Position numbers and translations under genes: made by a program
Shown here: positions 7,003 through 15,905 of the stretch, one piece after another
Position numbering within the stretch: the first letter of the stretch is position 1
Layout: the number at the start of each line of letters is the position of its first letter
DNA from: Nitrospirillum viridazoti CBAmc
GTDB lineage: Bacteria; Pseudomonadota; Alphaproteobacteria; Azospirillales; Azospirillaceae
Length of the DNA stretch: 64,000 nucleotides
Direction: 5' to 3'
NCBI RefSeq assembly: GCF_000730165.1
Contig: NZ_CP022110.1
Span: 1,185,501 to 1,249,500 of the forward strand
The notes under the pieces: model-generated
What the model was told of the DNA's origin: nothing
The model's input: only the letters and a program-made list of their open reading frames with translations
Databases searched by the model: none

Positions 7003-9081
7003 TTAGGGCAGCAGCTCGGCTTCCCAGGGGCCCAGAACCAGGCTGCCGTCGTAGCGACGATTGCTGACGAGCCCGGTCTTGACGCCGGTGATGGCAATGC
7101 GTTGCGCCTCCCGCGTCGTGTTCACATACAGCGTCCGCCCGTCCACGACGCGGGCGTAAACCCCGTCCGGGGTCTGCGGCCCCTGGTGAACACCCGCCAA
7201 GCCAGAGGCGTAGGCCAGGACCGGCGCCATGGCGGCAGGGGCGGGCTCCGTCGCCAGGTACAGGGCGGTGCCCTTGCCAAATTTGTTGATGGTGATGGCC
7301 GGCGTATGGTCGGGCGTGTTGTCGAAGGTCGCCAGCACCGTCGCCGTCGTCGGCGCCAGCACTTCATAATAATGAGTGGTGGCTGCCGTCGACGACGACC
7401 CCAGGCTGTAGCTCAGCGGCGCCTCCGACCGATAGAAGGCGTTGGTCTTCAGCCCGAACACATCGGACAGGCGGCCCGGCAGGGGCGTGTCGAACCATTG
7501 CGCATGCTCGTCCACCTTGGCCGAATAGCCGGTCATCAGCACCGTGCCGCCGTTCTGGACATAGTCCCGCACGGCCTTCGCGCTGGCCGGGTCCATCACA
7601 TAGTCGGCGGGAATGACCACCAGCTTGTAGGGCGCCAGCGTGTCGTGCCCGACGTTGATGATGGCGGTATCGATGTTGGCCTTGAACAGGGGCTCGAACG
7701 CCGCTTGCACCATGTCGCCGTAGGCGCCCTGGAAATACTGCCGGGTGGTGCTGGATGGCCCGTTGGGGTGGGAGGCGATGGCGGATTCGAAGGAATAGGC
7801 GATGGCCACCTCAGGACGGGTGTGGCGCGGAAAGCCATAGCGGGAGAGCTGTTTGAACTCCCCGGCGATGCGGCCGAACTCATCCACCTTCCAGGACGGC
7901 GTGCCGTCATGGTCGACCAGGCCGAACAGGGCCTGCTCCTCCCCGCCCAAATGGCTGTTGAAGGTCCAGGCCAGGATGCCCTGCGCGCCCAGCAGCAACC
8001 CCAGATAGGCGTACATGCGGCTGCGGCCCGGCGTGCCGTAGTCGCCGCCCCCGCCGGCGGTGAACTCATTGAACCAGATGGGTGTGGGCAGGTCGCCCTT
8101 GGTCATCAGCGCGTTGAACGCCCCGCTTATGGGGTCGGCGGGGTAGAACCCCTCCGCGCCGTAGGAGACGTAGGATTTGTAGGTCGCCAGATAATCGAAG
8201 CCGCGCCGCGGCGCATAGTCCCAGAGGTTGGAGATGGTGGGGAGGTCCGGCATGGTCCGGCGGCGGATCGCGTCCAGCTCCCGGAGGCGGTCCACGGTGA
8301 CGTCGGACCAATAGCGGTGCAGGTCCAGGAAGCGTTCCGCCGGGCCGGGGCCGTCGGCCAGGGGCAGGTCCACATCCGAGAAATCGTTGAGGCGGCGCGA
8401 CCAGCGCTGCGTCGCCCAGGCCTTGTTCAGCGCGTCGATAGTGCCGTACTTGGTGCGCAGCCAGGTGATGAAGCGCTGGCGGTCGGCCTCAGAATACGAC
8501 ATGAAGCCGTTGCCGATCTCATTGTCGTAGCCCACAGCGATCACCGCTGGGTGGTGGGCATAGCGCTTGGTCATCGCCTCGGCCAGGATGCCGGCCTCGC
8601 GCACATAGTCCGGATCGCCGATGTTGTCCATGTAGCGTTCCGCCGGCGGCAGCCGCGCACCCGCCTGGTTGACGATATCGACCCCGGGATAGGCGCGGTG
8701 CAGCCAGATGGGGGCGGGCGTCCCGGGGATGTCCAGGATCACCCGGATGCCGGCGGTGTGCATCTTGTTCAGCACGGCGTCGAACCAGTCGAAGGTGAAC
8801 TTGCCCTGCGCCGGCTCGAACGAATCCCATGACAGGTCGCCCATGCGCACCACGGTGAAGCCTGCGTGCTTCATGATGGCGATGTCCTGGTCGATCTGCG
8901 CCGGCGTGCGGTCGATCGGCTGGTAGCAGGCGCCGACGAACAGCTGGTCCGGGCCCGGCCAGCTGGCGGGCACCTGGGCCTCCCGCGCGCCGGCCGCGTC
9001 CATCGATGCGGTGCATAACAGGGCGGCCAGCAGCGTGCGCAGCCCCTGGCGCCGGAAACCGGCTGGAAAACGCGATGCCAT
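7003..9081 (-). CDS. Exported GH42-type beta-galactosidase
   Basis: 692-residue glycoside hydrolase of family 42 organisation. Residues 1-33 form a signal peptide (RTLLAALLCTASMDAAGA). The TIM barrel follows, with the probable acid/base Glu188 (GYDNEIGN) and nucleophile Glu339 (WFNEFTAGGG). A beta-galactosidase trimerisation-like domain begins near residue 425 (RPEVAIAYSFES) and a beta-sandwich tail ends the protein. It would remove beta-galactosyl units from oligosaccharides in the periplasm or outside the cell. It is the last gene of the lacI-GH29-GH42 operon, 48 bases after GH29. The substrate could be a fucosylated, galactosylated plant glycan, which is inferred from the neighbours. Confidence 0.88.
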   Translation of the reverse strand: MASRFPAGFRRQGLRTLLAALLCTASMDAAGAREAQVPASWPGPDQLFVGACYQPIDRTPAQIDQDIAIMKHAGFTVVRMGDLSWDSFEPAQGKFTFDWFDAVLNKMHTAGIRVILDIPGTPAPIWLHRAYPGVDIVNQAGARLPPAERYMDNIGDPDYVREAGILAEAMTKRYAHHPAVIAVGYDNEIGNGFMSYSEADRQRFITWLRTKYGTIDALNKAWATQRWSRRLNDFSDVDLPLADGPGPAERFLDLHRYWSDVTVDRLRELDAIRRRTMPDLPTISNLWDYAPRRGFDYLATYKSYVSYGAEGFYPADPISGAFNALMTKGDLPTPIWFNEFTAGGGGDYGTPGRSRMYAYLGLLLGAQGILAWTFNSHLGGEEQALFGLVDHDGTPSWKVDEFGRIAGEFKQLSRYGFPRHTRPEVAIAYSFESAIASHPNGPSSTTRQYFQGAYGDMVQAAFEPLFKANIDTAIINVGHDTLAPYKLVVIPADYVMDPASAKAVRDYVQNGGTVLMTGYSAKVDEHAQWFDTPLPGRLSDVFGLKTNAFYRSEAPLSYSLGSSSTAATTHYYEVLAPTTATVLATFDNTPDHTPAITINKFGKGTALYLATEPAPAAMAPVLAYASGLAGVHQGPQTPDGVYARVVDGRTLYVNTTREAQRIAITGVKTGLVSNRRYDGSLVLGPWEAELLP

Positions 9082-9129
9082 ATCTGTCTCACACGATCTG
9101 TTCTGGCGCCCGTGCCGTCGGGTCGGCGC

Positions 9130-10743
9130 TTATCGGATGCGGAAGGCGGGGGTGAAGGTCGGCCGCTGGTCCGGCAGGGTCACGCTGACGCCGTCGTCGG
9201 TCTGCTTGAACTCCAGGGCGCCGCCGCCCAGCAGGTCGATGCGCTGGACGGGGTGGGCCGCCGGCGTCAGGGTTCGGATGGTCAGGGACTTCCCGGCCGG
9301 CCATTCCTGGGCGTAGGCGTAGAGGGTATCGCCCTTGACCGTGAAGCGGATGTCTTCCGCCGTGAAGGGGCGCAGCTTGGCCTCGTTGAACTTGCCGGCC
9401 GCCACCTCCGTCGGTCCTTCGCCGTAGGTTTTCCAGGGGCGGGAGTCGAAAATCCCCTCGCTGTTGACGGCCATCCAGCCGACCAGTTCCTCCAGGATGC
9501 CGCGTTCCAGCTCATCGATGGTGCCGTCACTGCGGACCGGGACGTTCAACAGCAGGCAGCCGTTCTTGCTGACCACATCCACCAGGCGCTGCACCACCTG
9601 ATGCGCGCTGAGGTAGCCCTTGCGTTCGTACAGGGGGCGGCTGTAGTGCCAGTCACCCAGGCAGGTGTCGGTCTGCCAGGGTTCGGCGACGATGTGGTCG
9701 GCAAATCCCCGCTCGATGTCGGCCACCACGGCGCGGCGCTGCAGGTCCGTCAGTTCCTTGCAGTTCACGACCACGTCCACAGCGCCCTTCCGGGCCACGC
9801 TCTGATTGTAATAATGGGCGGTGGCGCGCAGGCCGTAGTCGCCCAGGGGCAGGCCGGTATCGTCGAAATAGACCAGGTCCGGCTGATAGCGGTCCATCAG
9901 GTCCTGGCACCGTTTCAGCCAAGTCTCGGCGAAGGCCCGGTTGGGGGGCACGGACTCGTTCCAGATGCCGTCGTGGGACTCGTGCCAGGCGTTCATGGCG
10001 GCCAGGTCGGTGATCCCATCCGGGATCACCATGTTACGTCCCGTGTAAAGGTTCTGGGGGTCCAGTCCCTGCCACCATTTCCCGGCCCCATCAGCCTTGG
10101 TCAGGCGGAAGGCGTCGTAGCGCTGGCCCGCGTGGGGGCCGGTGGCGTCGTAGCCGTAGGCCGTCTGGTACCAGTGCCAGGCATGGCTCGCGTGGTTGCT
10201 GACGCCGAAGCGCAGGCCGTGCTTGCGCGCCGCGGCCGCCCAGCCGCCGACGATGTCCTTGCCCGGGCCCACCCGCGTGGCGTTCCAGGCGTGGTGGCGG
10301 GAGTCGAAGTTGTCGAAATTGTCGTGGTGGCAGGCCATGGACACCAGGTACTTGGCGCCCGCCGCCTTATAGAGCTTGGTCAGCTCCTCCGGGTCCCACC
10401 GCTCCGCCTTCCAGCGGTTGATCAGCTCCATGAAGCCGAATTGCGTGGGGTGGCCGTAGGTTTTGACATGATGTTCGTAGCTGGGGTCCCCCTGCATGTA
10501 CATGCGGCGGGCGTACCAGTCGCCAAACTCCGGCGCGCACTGCGGTCCCCAGTGGGCCCAGATGCCGAACTTGGCGTCGCGAAACCAGGCCGGCGCCTGG
10601 TACCCGGCGGCCAGGGAGTCCCAGGTGGGCTGGAACGGGCCGGCGTCGGCGCGCGCCCTGGCGGCGACAGGCGCGGTGGACAAGGTGAGGGCTGAGACCG
10701 CGCCGGCATAGCGGACGAGGTCACGACGCGTCGGGCTTACCAT
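9130..10743 (-). CDS. Exported GH29 alpha-L-fucosidase
   Basis: 537-residue GH29 enzyme with a Tat-like leader (SPTRRDLVRYAG and a hydrophobic stretch ending ARA near residue 30). The barrel begins at PAWFRDAKFGIWAHWGP. KYLVSMACHHDNFDNFDS carries the family substrate-binding HH-D-F segment. DLVYFDD places the likely nucleophile at Asp294, and SKNGCLLLNVPVRSDG is the typical end of the catalytic domain, followed by a C-terminal beta domain. The family acid/base is variable and was not assigned. AAGGA upstream of the ATG overlaps the end of lacI, only six bases away. It releases alpha-L-fucose, probably from plant or microbial glycans. Confidence 0.9.
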   Translation of the reverse strand: MVSPTRRDLVRYAGAVSALTLSTAPVAARARADAGPFQPTWDSLAAGYQAPAWFRDAKFGIWAHWGPQCAPEFGDWYARRMYMQGDPSYEHHVKTYGHPTQFGFMELINRWKAERWDPEELTKLYKAAGAKYLVSMACHHDNFDNFDSRHHAWNATRVGPGKDIVGGWAAAARKHGLRFGVSNHASHAWHWYQTAYGYDATGPHAGQRYDAFRLTKADGAGKWWQGLDPQNLYTGRNMVIPDGITDLAAMNAWHESHDGIWNESVPPNRAFAETWLKRCQDLMDRYQPDLVYFDDTGLPLGDYGLRATAHYYNQSVARKGAVDVVVNCKELTDLQRRAVVADIERGFADHIVAEPWQTDTCLGDWHYSRPLYERKGYLSAHQVVQRLVDVVSKNGCLLLNVPVRSDGTIDELERGILEELVGWMAVNSEGIFDSRPWKTYGEGPTEVAAGKFNEAKLRPFTAEDIRFTVKGDTLYAYAQEWPAGKSLTIRTLTPAAHPVQRIDLLGGGALEFKQTDDGVSVTLPDQRPTFTPAFRIR

Positions 10744-10749
10744 AAGCTG

Positions 10750-11766
10750 CTATTCCTTCGGGGACCGGATGGTGGAGGCGCGCGCCACCAGGCGCGGCGG
10801 CACGAGATCGACATGGGGCGGCAGCGCCGCGTTCTTGGTGCCGGCCAGGCTGGTGGCCAGCTGGGCCACGCGCCGGCCGATGGCTTCGGCGCCCTGGTCG
10901 ACGGAGGAAAGGGGGATGCGCAGGAAGTCGGCGTAGGAAAGATTGCCGCAGCCGATGATGGCGATGTCGTCCGGGATGCGCAGTCCCGCCTCCAGCACGG
11001 CGCGCATGGCACCCAGGGCGGAGGGGTCGTTGTAGCAGAACAGCCCGTCCGGGCGGGGAGACAGCGCCAGCAGGCGCCGTGTCGCGGCATAGCCGGCTTC
11101 CTCGCCCCGGTGGTCGCCCGACGGCCCCAGGTCCATCACCAGATCCGGCGCCGGCGCCAACCCGTGCTGGGCCAGGGCCTGTCGGTAACCGGACAGGCGC
11201 CCCGCCGCTGTGCTCACCTCCGGCCCGCGAAGATGGGCGATACGCCGGCATCCTTGCGCGATGAGATGCGCGGTGGCCAGCGCCCCCACCGCCTCATCGT
11301 CATTGCCGACGAAATGGGCCTCGGCGTCCGCGAACCGCCTATCCAGCAAAATGTGGGGCGTGCCCCGCCGCTCGATCTCCCGCAGGCCATCCATCGTCGT
11401 CTGGGTGGAGGCCAGCACGATGACATCCACCTGCCGGGCCAGCAGATTCCGGATCTGCTGCCGCTCCGCATCCGGTTCCTCATCGGAGGAAGAGATCAGC
11501 AGCCCGTATCCGTGGGCCCGGATGTCGTTGGCGATGGCCTTGGCGATGCCCGCGAAGAAGGGGTGGAGAAGGTCGGGGACGATCAGGCCGATGGTCCAGG
11601 TTTGGCCCGTGACCAGCGACCGAGCCATCAGGTTCGGCTGGTATCCCAGCTCCGCCACCCGCTCCAGCACGCGGCGGCGTGTCGCTTCCCCGATATCCGG
11701 GTGGGCGCGCAAGGCCTTGGACACTGTGACGACAGACAGCCCCAGTTCCAGCGCGATGTCTTTCAT
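10750..11766 (-). CDS. LacI-family transcriptional repressor of a glycoside-degradation regulon
   Basis: 338-residue LacI-type regulator. The N-terminal HTH is MKDIALELGLSVVTVSKAL, with the hinge helix near residues 45-55 (NLMARSL). The periplasmic-binding-protein-like effector domain begins TIGLIVPDLLHPFFAGI and includes FCYNDPSALGAMRAV. It is first in the operon with GH29 and GH42. The ATG at 11766 gives the normal family N-terminus; an in-frame TTG at 11778 has a better ribosome binding site (GGAGAGG) and cannot be excluded. A perfect palindrome overlapping the predicted promoter suggests autoregulation, and similar sites lie before the Gfo/Idh and GH3 genes. The inducer is probably a sugar released by these enzymes. 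Confidence 0.92.
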   Translation of the reverse strand: MKDIALELGLSVVTVSKALRAHPDIGEATRRRVLERVAELGYQPNLMARSLVTGQTWTIGLIVPDLLHPFFAGIAKAIANDIRAHGYGLLISSSDEEPDAERQQIRNLLARQVDVIVLASTQTTMDGLREIERRGTPHILLDRRFADAEAHFVGNDDEAVGALATAHLIAQGCRRIAHLRGPEVSTAAGRLSGYRQALAQHGLAPAPDLVMDLGPSGDHRGEEAGYAATRRLLALSPRPDGLFCYNDPSALGAMRAVLEAGLRIPDDIAIIGCGNLSYADFLRIPLSSVDQGAEAIGRRVAQLATSLAGTKNAALPPHVDLVPPRLVARASTIRSPKE

Positions 11767-11836
11767 GCGGGCGGTCAAGATGCGCGCCTCTCCCCACGGT
11801 GTGCCGGTGCAGCCCTTTAGGCCTGTTTCGCGCGGC

Positions 11837-11850
11837 AGTTAGCGCTAACT
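11837..11850. promoter_or_regulatory. LacI-type operator in front of the lacI-GH29-GH42 operon
   Basis: AGTTAGCGCTAACT is a perfect 14-base palindrome with the central CG pair common to LacI-family sites. It overlaps the predicted -10 region of the minus-strand promoter, so bound repressor would block transcription. Related 14-mers occur at 20896 and 22282. Confidence 0.75.
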
Positions 11851-11876
11851 TTATCGATTAAGCATATTTATAACAA
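11848..11876 (-). promoter_or_regulatory. Predicted sigma70 promoter for lacI-GH29-GH42
   Basis: Reading the minus strand, TTGTTA (11876-11871) and TAAAGT (11853-11848) are separated by 17 bases within a short AT-rich island. The -10 element runs into the palindromic operator. Confidence 0.5.
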
Positions 11877-11993
11877 GTCGGTTTTCTGAAAGGCTGCGCC
11901 TACGTCGGTGGGGATATATGGAGAACGGCCCAGCTCAATCCGCCAGGACCGATCTGGGCCGTTTCCTTGCGATTCGGTCCCTATGGCCGGGCA

Positions 11994-12296
11994 TTATCCG
12001 TCCAGCAGGGACCGCTCGTTCGCGGCGTCGTATTTCCGGACATCGCCTGTCATCCGGCCCTGCCACTTCCCTACGAAGGCCCTCGTGTCGGGAGCGTCTA
12101 GGTGGGCGGAGAGGGAGGCCTGGTCGCGCCAGCGCTCAGCGACCAGCAACCGGCCTTTGCTTTGGTCATCCACCGCGACGGCGTAGGTCAGGTTGCCCTC
12201 GCGCTGCCGGACGGACCGCGCGAGCGCCTGGATATCGGCGGCGAACTCCTCCACCGCGGAGGGATCGACCTGAACATGGCCCATCACGATAAGCAT
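11994..12296 (-). CDS. Antibiotic biosynthesis monooxygenase (ABM)-family protein
   Basis: 100-residue ABM/YgiN-type ferredoxin-like fold protein. It opens with MLIVMGHVQVDPSAVEEF, followed by the helix FAADIQALARSVRQREGNLTY, the strand AVAVDDQSKGRLLVAERW, and an SAHLDAPDTRAF segment where family members place a His. Such dimeric proteins oxidise quinol-like compounds without cofactor or act as quinone-handling partners. AGGAG lies before the ATG. It is 31 bases downstream of a zinc-independent ADH/quinone-reductase gene and probably co-transcribed with it, which suggests a joint quinone or aldehyde detoxification role. Confidence 0.85.
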   Translation of the reverse strand: MLIVMGHVQVDPSAVEEFAADIQALARSVRQREGNLTYAVAVDDQSKGRLLVAERWRDQASLSAHLDAPDTRAFVGKWQGRMTGDVRKYDAANERSLLDG

Positions 12297-12327
12297 GATC
12301 GCACACTCCTGGGATTCGCTTTTCCGG

Positions 12328-13344
12328 TCAGGCAACGGTGAGGGCGATCTTGCCCTGGATGTTGCCGCGGGCGGCACGCTGGTGCGCCTGGGAGGCCAGG
12401 GCGAGCGGGAAGGTGCTGTCGATCACGACGCGGACGGTACCGTTGTCGAGCAGACGGGCAGCCTGGGCCAGCTGCGCGCCGCTGGACCGGACCTGCGTCG
12501 TCGATACCGTGATGCCCAGCGTCTCCGCCTCGCCATGGCCGGTGAAGCCCAGGGGATAGACGGGGAAAAGCGCGCCGCCCCGTTTCAGGGTGCGCAGGAA
12601 GCGGCCGGTATCGGGCCCGCCGACGGTGTCGAGCACCAGGTCCGCGTCGCGCACCATCTCCTCGGCGGCCATCCGGGTGTAGTCTATGAACTGGTCGACG
12701 CCCAGGTCGCGCATCAGGCCTTCATTCTTTCCGGATGCCACGGCGATGACGCGCGCGCCCTGCCACTTCGCCAGTTGCACGGCCAAGTGGCCGACACCGC
12801 CGCCGGCCCCGTTGACGAGCACCTTCCGGCCGCGCAACGGCACCGGCTCATGCCTGTAAGGTTGAAACGGGTTCGGCGCGTCGTGCCCCAGCTCGATCAG
12901 GAACTGCCAGGCGGTGAGCAGGGACATGGGCGCGCCGGCCGCGTGGATGTGATCGATGCCGGCCGGCTTGCGGGCTAAGTCTGATACCGGGACGCTGACA
13001 TAATCGGCATAGGCCTTGCTGCCCTCCATGACATGGTGGGGGAAGCGCACCATGGCATAGACCTCATCGCCCACGCCGAAATCACCGACATCGCCGGCAA
13101 CGGCCGCGATGACGCCCGATATGTCCGACCCGAGGGTCAAGGGGAAGGTCGGGTGCGGTTGCCATTCGGGGGGAAGCGAACGATAGCCGTCCCGCAGGTA
13201 CCAATCCGGTGGGTTGAGGCCGACGGCATGGACCTTGACCAGAGCCTCGCCGGGCGCGGGGGTAGGGCGGGGCGCGTCCTCATAGCGCAGCACCTCGGGG
13301 CCGCCGAATTCGTGCAGCCGCACCGCTTTCATCGTGTCGCTCAT
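12328..13344 (-). CDS. NADPH:quinone reductase/zeta-crystallin-like medium-chain dehydrogenase
   Basis: 338-residue MDR-superfamily enzyme. The GroES-like N-terminal domain (residues 1-130) includes GEALVKVHAVGLNPPDWYLR and TLGSDISGVIAAV. The nucleotide-binding domain has VLVNGAGGGVGHLAVQLAK. The zinc ligands of true alcohol dehydrogenases are missing, as in quinone oxidoreductases and enoyl reductases. The ATG at 13344 has AAGGAA upstream, and the preceding open frame is not conserved-looking. It is divergent from a LysR regulator across 91 bases containing a symmetric site, and is followed by an ABM-family gene. Confidence 0.88.
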   Translation of the reverse strand: MSDTMKAVRLHEFGGPEVLRYEDAPRPTPAPGEALVKVHAVGLNPPDWYLRDGYRSLPPEWQPHPTFPLTLGSDISGVIAAVAGDVGDFGVGDEVYAMVRFPHHVMEGSKAYADYVSVPVSDLARKPAGIDHIHAAGAPMSLLTAWQFLIELGHDAPNPFQPYRHEPVPLRGRKVLVNGAGGGVGHLAVQLAKWQGARVIAVASGKNEGLMRDLGVDQFIDYTRMAAEEMVRDADLVLDTVGGPDTGRFLRTLKRGGALFPVYPLGFTGHGEAETLGITVSTTQVRSSGAQLAQAARLLDNGTVRVVIDSTFPLALASQAHQRAARGNIQGKIALTVA

Positions 13345-13396
13345 GATGCATTCCTTTCGTGCTTTCGAAGCTGAGACATAGTTTGGCTTCTGAGCA

Positions 13397-13411
13397 CGAA
13401 TTGACAATTCG
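13397..13411. promoter_or_regulatory. Palindromic LysR operator candidate
   Basis: CGAATTG-A-CAATTCG has perfect seven-base arms around one central base. It lies midway between the divergent quinone-reductase and LysR genes and also contains TTGACA, a potential -35 for rightward transcription. Position and symmetry suggest it is the LysR binding site. Confidence 0.55.
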
Positions 13412-13435
13412 GCTGGAAGTGGCTTCAGTATTTCC

Positions 13436-14347
13436 ATGAAGGAACAAATCGGACTTGAAAGGCTCACCGGGCTGATCGCCTTCGCCCGCGTCGGCTCGCT
13501 GGGCAGCTTCACCGCGGCCGCCCGCTCGCTGTCGATTTCCCCATCGGCGGTGAGCAAGAGCGTCCAGCGGCTGGAGCAAAACCTGGGCGTCGCCCTGATC
13601 ACCCGGACGACACGCTCGCTGACCCTGACGCCGGAGGGCCGTGACCTGCACGAGCGGGCTCTGCGGCTGCTGCGGGATGCGGAGGAGATCGAGCAGGCGG
13701 CGAAGTCCGCGCGGTCGGCGCCGTCGGGAACCCTGCGCATCGCCGCGTCCCTGCCCATCGGCATCCATGTGATTGCGCCGGCGCTGCCGGCGTTTCGGGC
13801 GCGCCATCCCCAGGTGGTGGTGGACCTGCGGTTGAGCGACCAGTTCGTCGACCTGATCGAGCAAGGGATCGACCTGGCCGTGCGGATCGGTGACCTGCCG
13901 GATACGCGGCTGCTGTCGCGGCGGCTAGCGCCGCACCGGTTCTGCTGCTACGCATCGCCCGCCTACCTGGCCGCCCGGGGAACGCCGTCGCATCCGGACG
14001 ACTTGGCGCGGCACGACACCGCCGCTCTCCGCTATCAAAGCTCCGGGCAGATGTTGCGCTGGCCCTTTCTGATCGGGGATCGCGAAATCGAGATCGTGCC
14101 CGCGTCCGGCATCGTCATGGACGCCAGTGAGGCGCTGATAGCGGCGCTTGTCGCCGGTGGCGGCATCGGCATCAGCGCCGACTTTGTCGCCGCCCCCTAT
14201 GTGGCGCGCGGGGAGCTTGTGCCGGTGCTGTCCGACTATGCGGTCGAGCGGCACAACATCACCGCCGTCTGGCCGGAAAGCCGTCGGGCCAACCCGGCGG
14301 TGCGCGCCTTCCTGGCCCATCTGCAGGATGCCCTGCCGGCCCAGTGA
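13436..14347 (+). CDS. LysR-family transcriptional regulator
   Basis: 303-residue LysR protein. The DNA-binding domain occupies residues 8-66 ([32 protein letters not shown]), and the effector-binding domain starts around residue 95 ([20 protein letters not shown]). It is typical of the AaeR/DmlR-like group that regulates an adjacent divergent oxidoreductase. No good ribosome binding site precedes the ATG, so the level may be low. The C-terminus [12 protein letters not shown] is complete. Confidence 0.92.
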   Translation: MKEQIGLERLTGLIAFARVGSLGSFTAAARSLSISPSAVSKSVQRLEQNLGVALITRTTRSLTLTPEGRDLHERALRLLRDAEEIEQAAKSARSAPSGTLRIAASLPIGIHVIAPALPAFRARHPQVVVDLRLSDQFVDLIEQGIDLAVRIGDLPDTRLLSRRLAPHRFCCYASPAYLAARGTPSHPDDLARHDTAALRYQSSGQMLRWPFLIGDREIEIVPASGIVMDASEALIAALVAGGGIGISADFVAAPYVARGELVPVLSDYAVERHNITAVWPESRRANPAVRAFLAHLQDALPAQ

Positions 14348-14496
14348 CGCGCGGGGCGCCGCGTGGAAGAAAAATAAGGAACGGGGTGTCGGCGCGCGGC
14401 GGCGGCGTTCGTCGTTCCGGTGACGGCACCCAACGGCGTCCGGAACTTCGCGTCGCCTGACGGAAGATATCGTACAGTCACAGGGGAGGTTGTCCC

Positions 14497-15147
14497 ATGA
14501 ATCCCACCATCACCGCCTTTGAGCTGTCGCCCGATCGCGGCAGGGGCTTGGCGCGGGACATGCGCGTGCGCTGGGCGCTGGAGGAGGCGGGGCAGCCATA
14601 TGACGTCCGGCTGCTCTCGTTCAGTGCCATGAAGGAACCCGCGCACCGCGCGCGGCATCCCTTCGGGCAAATCCCCACCTATGAGGACGGGGATCTCGCC
14701 CTGTTCGAGTCCGGGGCGATCGTGCTCCATATCGCGGAAAGCCAGGCCGGCCTGCTGCCACAGGATCCCGTCGCCCGGGCGCGGGCAATCAGCTGGATGT
14801 TCGCCGCCCTCAACACGGTGGAGCCGCCCATCCTGGACCTCCAGACCGTCCTGTTCCTGGAACGGGACAAGAGCTGGTTCGAGGAACGCCGGGCCATGGT
14901 CAAGGATGCCATCCGGCGGCGGCTGGCGGAACTCTCCGGCCACCTGCGCGATGCCGACTGGCTGGACGGTGGATTCAGCGTCGGCGACCTGCTGATGGTG
15001 TCCGTACTGCTTCGGGTGAAGGCGGCCGGCATCCTGGATGAGTATCCCAACCTCGCCGCCTACGTCGCCCGGGGGGAGGCCCGCCCGGCCTACCAGCGTG
15101 CCTTCGCCGCCCAGTTGGCGGTCTTCACCGCCGCATCGGGCGCCTGA
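14497..15147 (+). CDS. Glutathione S-transferase
   Basis: 216-residue GST. The N-terminal thioredoxin-like domain contains RVRWALEEAGQPYDVRLLSF, the cis-proline motif GQIPTYEDGDLALFESGAIVLHIAE (residues 57-81) and then a helical domain with DADWLDGGFSVGDLLMVSVLLRV. CAGGGGAGG precedes the ATG. It stands alone between a LysR gene and a TetR unit. The substrate is unknown, and it is distinct from the GST at 4277. Confidence 0.9.
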   Translation: MNPTITAFELSPDRGRGLARDMRVRWALEEAGQPYDVRLLSFSAMKEPAHRARHPFGQIPTYEDGDLALFESGAIVLHIAESQAGLLPQDPVARARAISWMFAALNTVEPPILDLQTVLFLERDKSWFEERRAMVKDAIRRRLAELSGHLRDADWLDGGFSVGDLLMVSVLLRVKAAGILDEYPNLAAYVARGEARPAYQRAFAAQLAVFTAASGA

Positions 15148-15165
15148 TGCGGGCTACCGCGAGGC

Positions 15166-15195
15166 TTGACAAGGTAACCTACTAGAAGGTAGGTT
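15166..15195. promoter_or_regulatory. tetR promoter with inverted-repeat operator
   Basis: AACCTAC and GTAGGTT (15176-15182 and 15189-15195) form a perfect seven-base inverted repeat with a six-base spacer. The site sits between a TTGACA -35-like element (15166-15171) and the tetR ATG, as expected for autorepression. ACCTACTAG from this site recurs at 15843. Confidence 0.65.
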
Positions 15196-15201
15196 CGGCG
15201 C

Positions 15202-15792
15202 ATGAGCACTCCATCCACCGCCCCATCCTCCACCGCCGATGAGATTTTAGCCTGCGCCCGGTCGCTGGTCATGGCGGGCGGCTATAATGGCTTCAGCTAC
15301 GCCGATATCGCCGCGGTCGTCGGCATCCGCAAGGCCAGCATCCACCACCATTTCCCCAACAAGGTGGATCTGGTCCGCACGCTGGTCGCCCGCTATCGCG
15401 AGGAGGCGCGCACCGGAATAGCGGAGCTTGAGCGCCATGTCCCCGATCCGCTCGCGCAACTCCGCAGCTACGCGGGGTATTGGGAGGGGTGCATCACCGA
15501 CGCCAGCGCGTCCTTCTGCATTTGCGCCATGCTGGCCAGTGAGTTGCCCATCCTGCCGGAAGAGGTGGCACTGGAGGTCAGGGCCCATTTCCGCTTCCTG
15601 GCGGCTTGGCTGGCCTCGGTGTTCGAACGGGGGGCGCAGCAGGGCCTGCTTCGTCTCAGCGGCACGGCGCGGGCGGAGGCGGAGGCGTTCTTGGCCGCCG
15701 TTCATGGGGCCATGCTGTCCGCCAGGGCCTATGGCGACCCCAAGATGTTTGGGGTGGTCATGACACCCCTGCTGGACCGGCTTTCTGCCTGA
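15202..15792 (+). CDS. TetR-family transcriptional repressor
   Basis: 196-residue TetR/AcrR-type regulator. The HTH covers about residues 12-58: ILACARSLVMAGGYNGFSY, DIAAVVGIRKASIHHHFPNK and DLVRTLVARYREEA. The ligand domain is helical, with a cysteine pair SFCICAML. The ATG lies six bases after a symmetric operator, so autorepression is likely. A similar sequence upstream of the next gene suggests control of that membrane protein. The ligand is unknown. Confidence 0.93.
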   Translation: MSTPSTAPSSTADEILACARSLVMAGGYNGFSYADIAAVVGIRKASIHHHFPNKVDLVRTLVARYREEARTGIAELERHVPDPLAQLRSYAGYWEGCITDASASFCICAMLASELPILPEEVALEVRAHFRFLAAWLASVFERGAQQGLLRLSGTARAEAEAFLAAVHGAMLSARAYGDPKMFGVVMTPLLDRLSA

Positions 15793-15842
15793 TAGGGACG
15801 CCGCCTGACGCTGGGCGGCGTCTTCGCGCGCCCAAGCTACCT

Positions 15843-15860
15843 ACCTACTAGTCGGATGTT
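15843..15860. promoter_or_regulatory. Second TetR operator-like site
   Basis: ACCTACTAG followed by GG and TT at matching positions repeats the core of the operator at 15177-15195, one base shorter in the right half. It lies about 45 bases upstream of the membrane protein start and immediately after tetR. Confidence 0.45.
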
Positions 15861-15905
15861 GTTGCAGCATCTGTATTTCCCCTTTGCGAACTAATGGAGA
15901 TCGAC

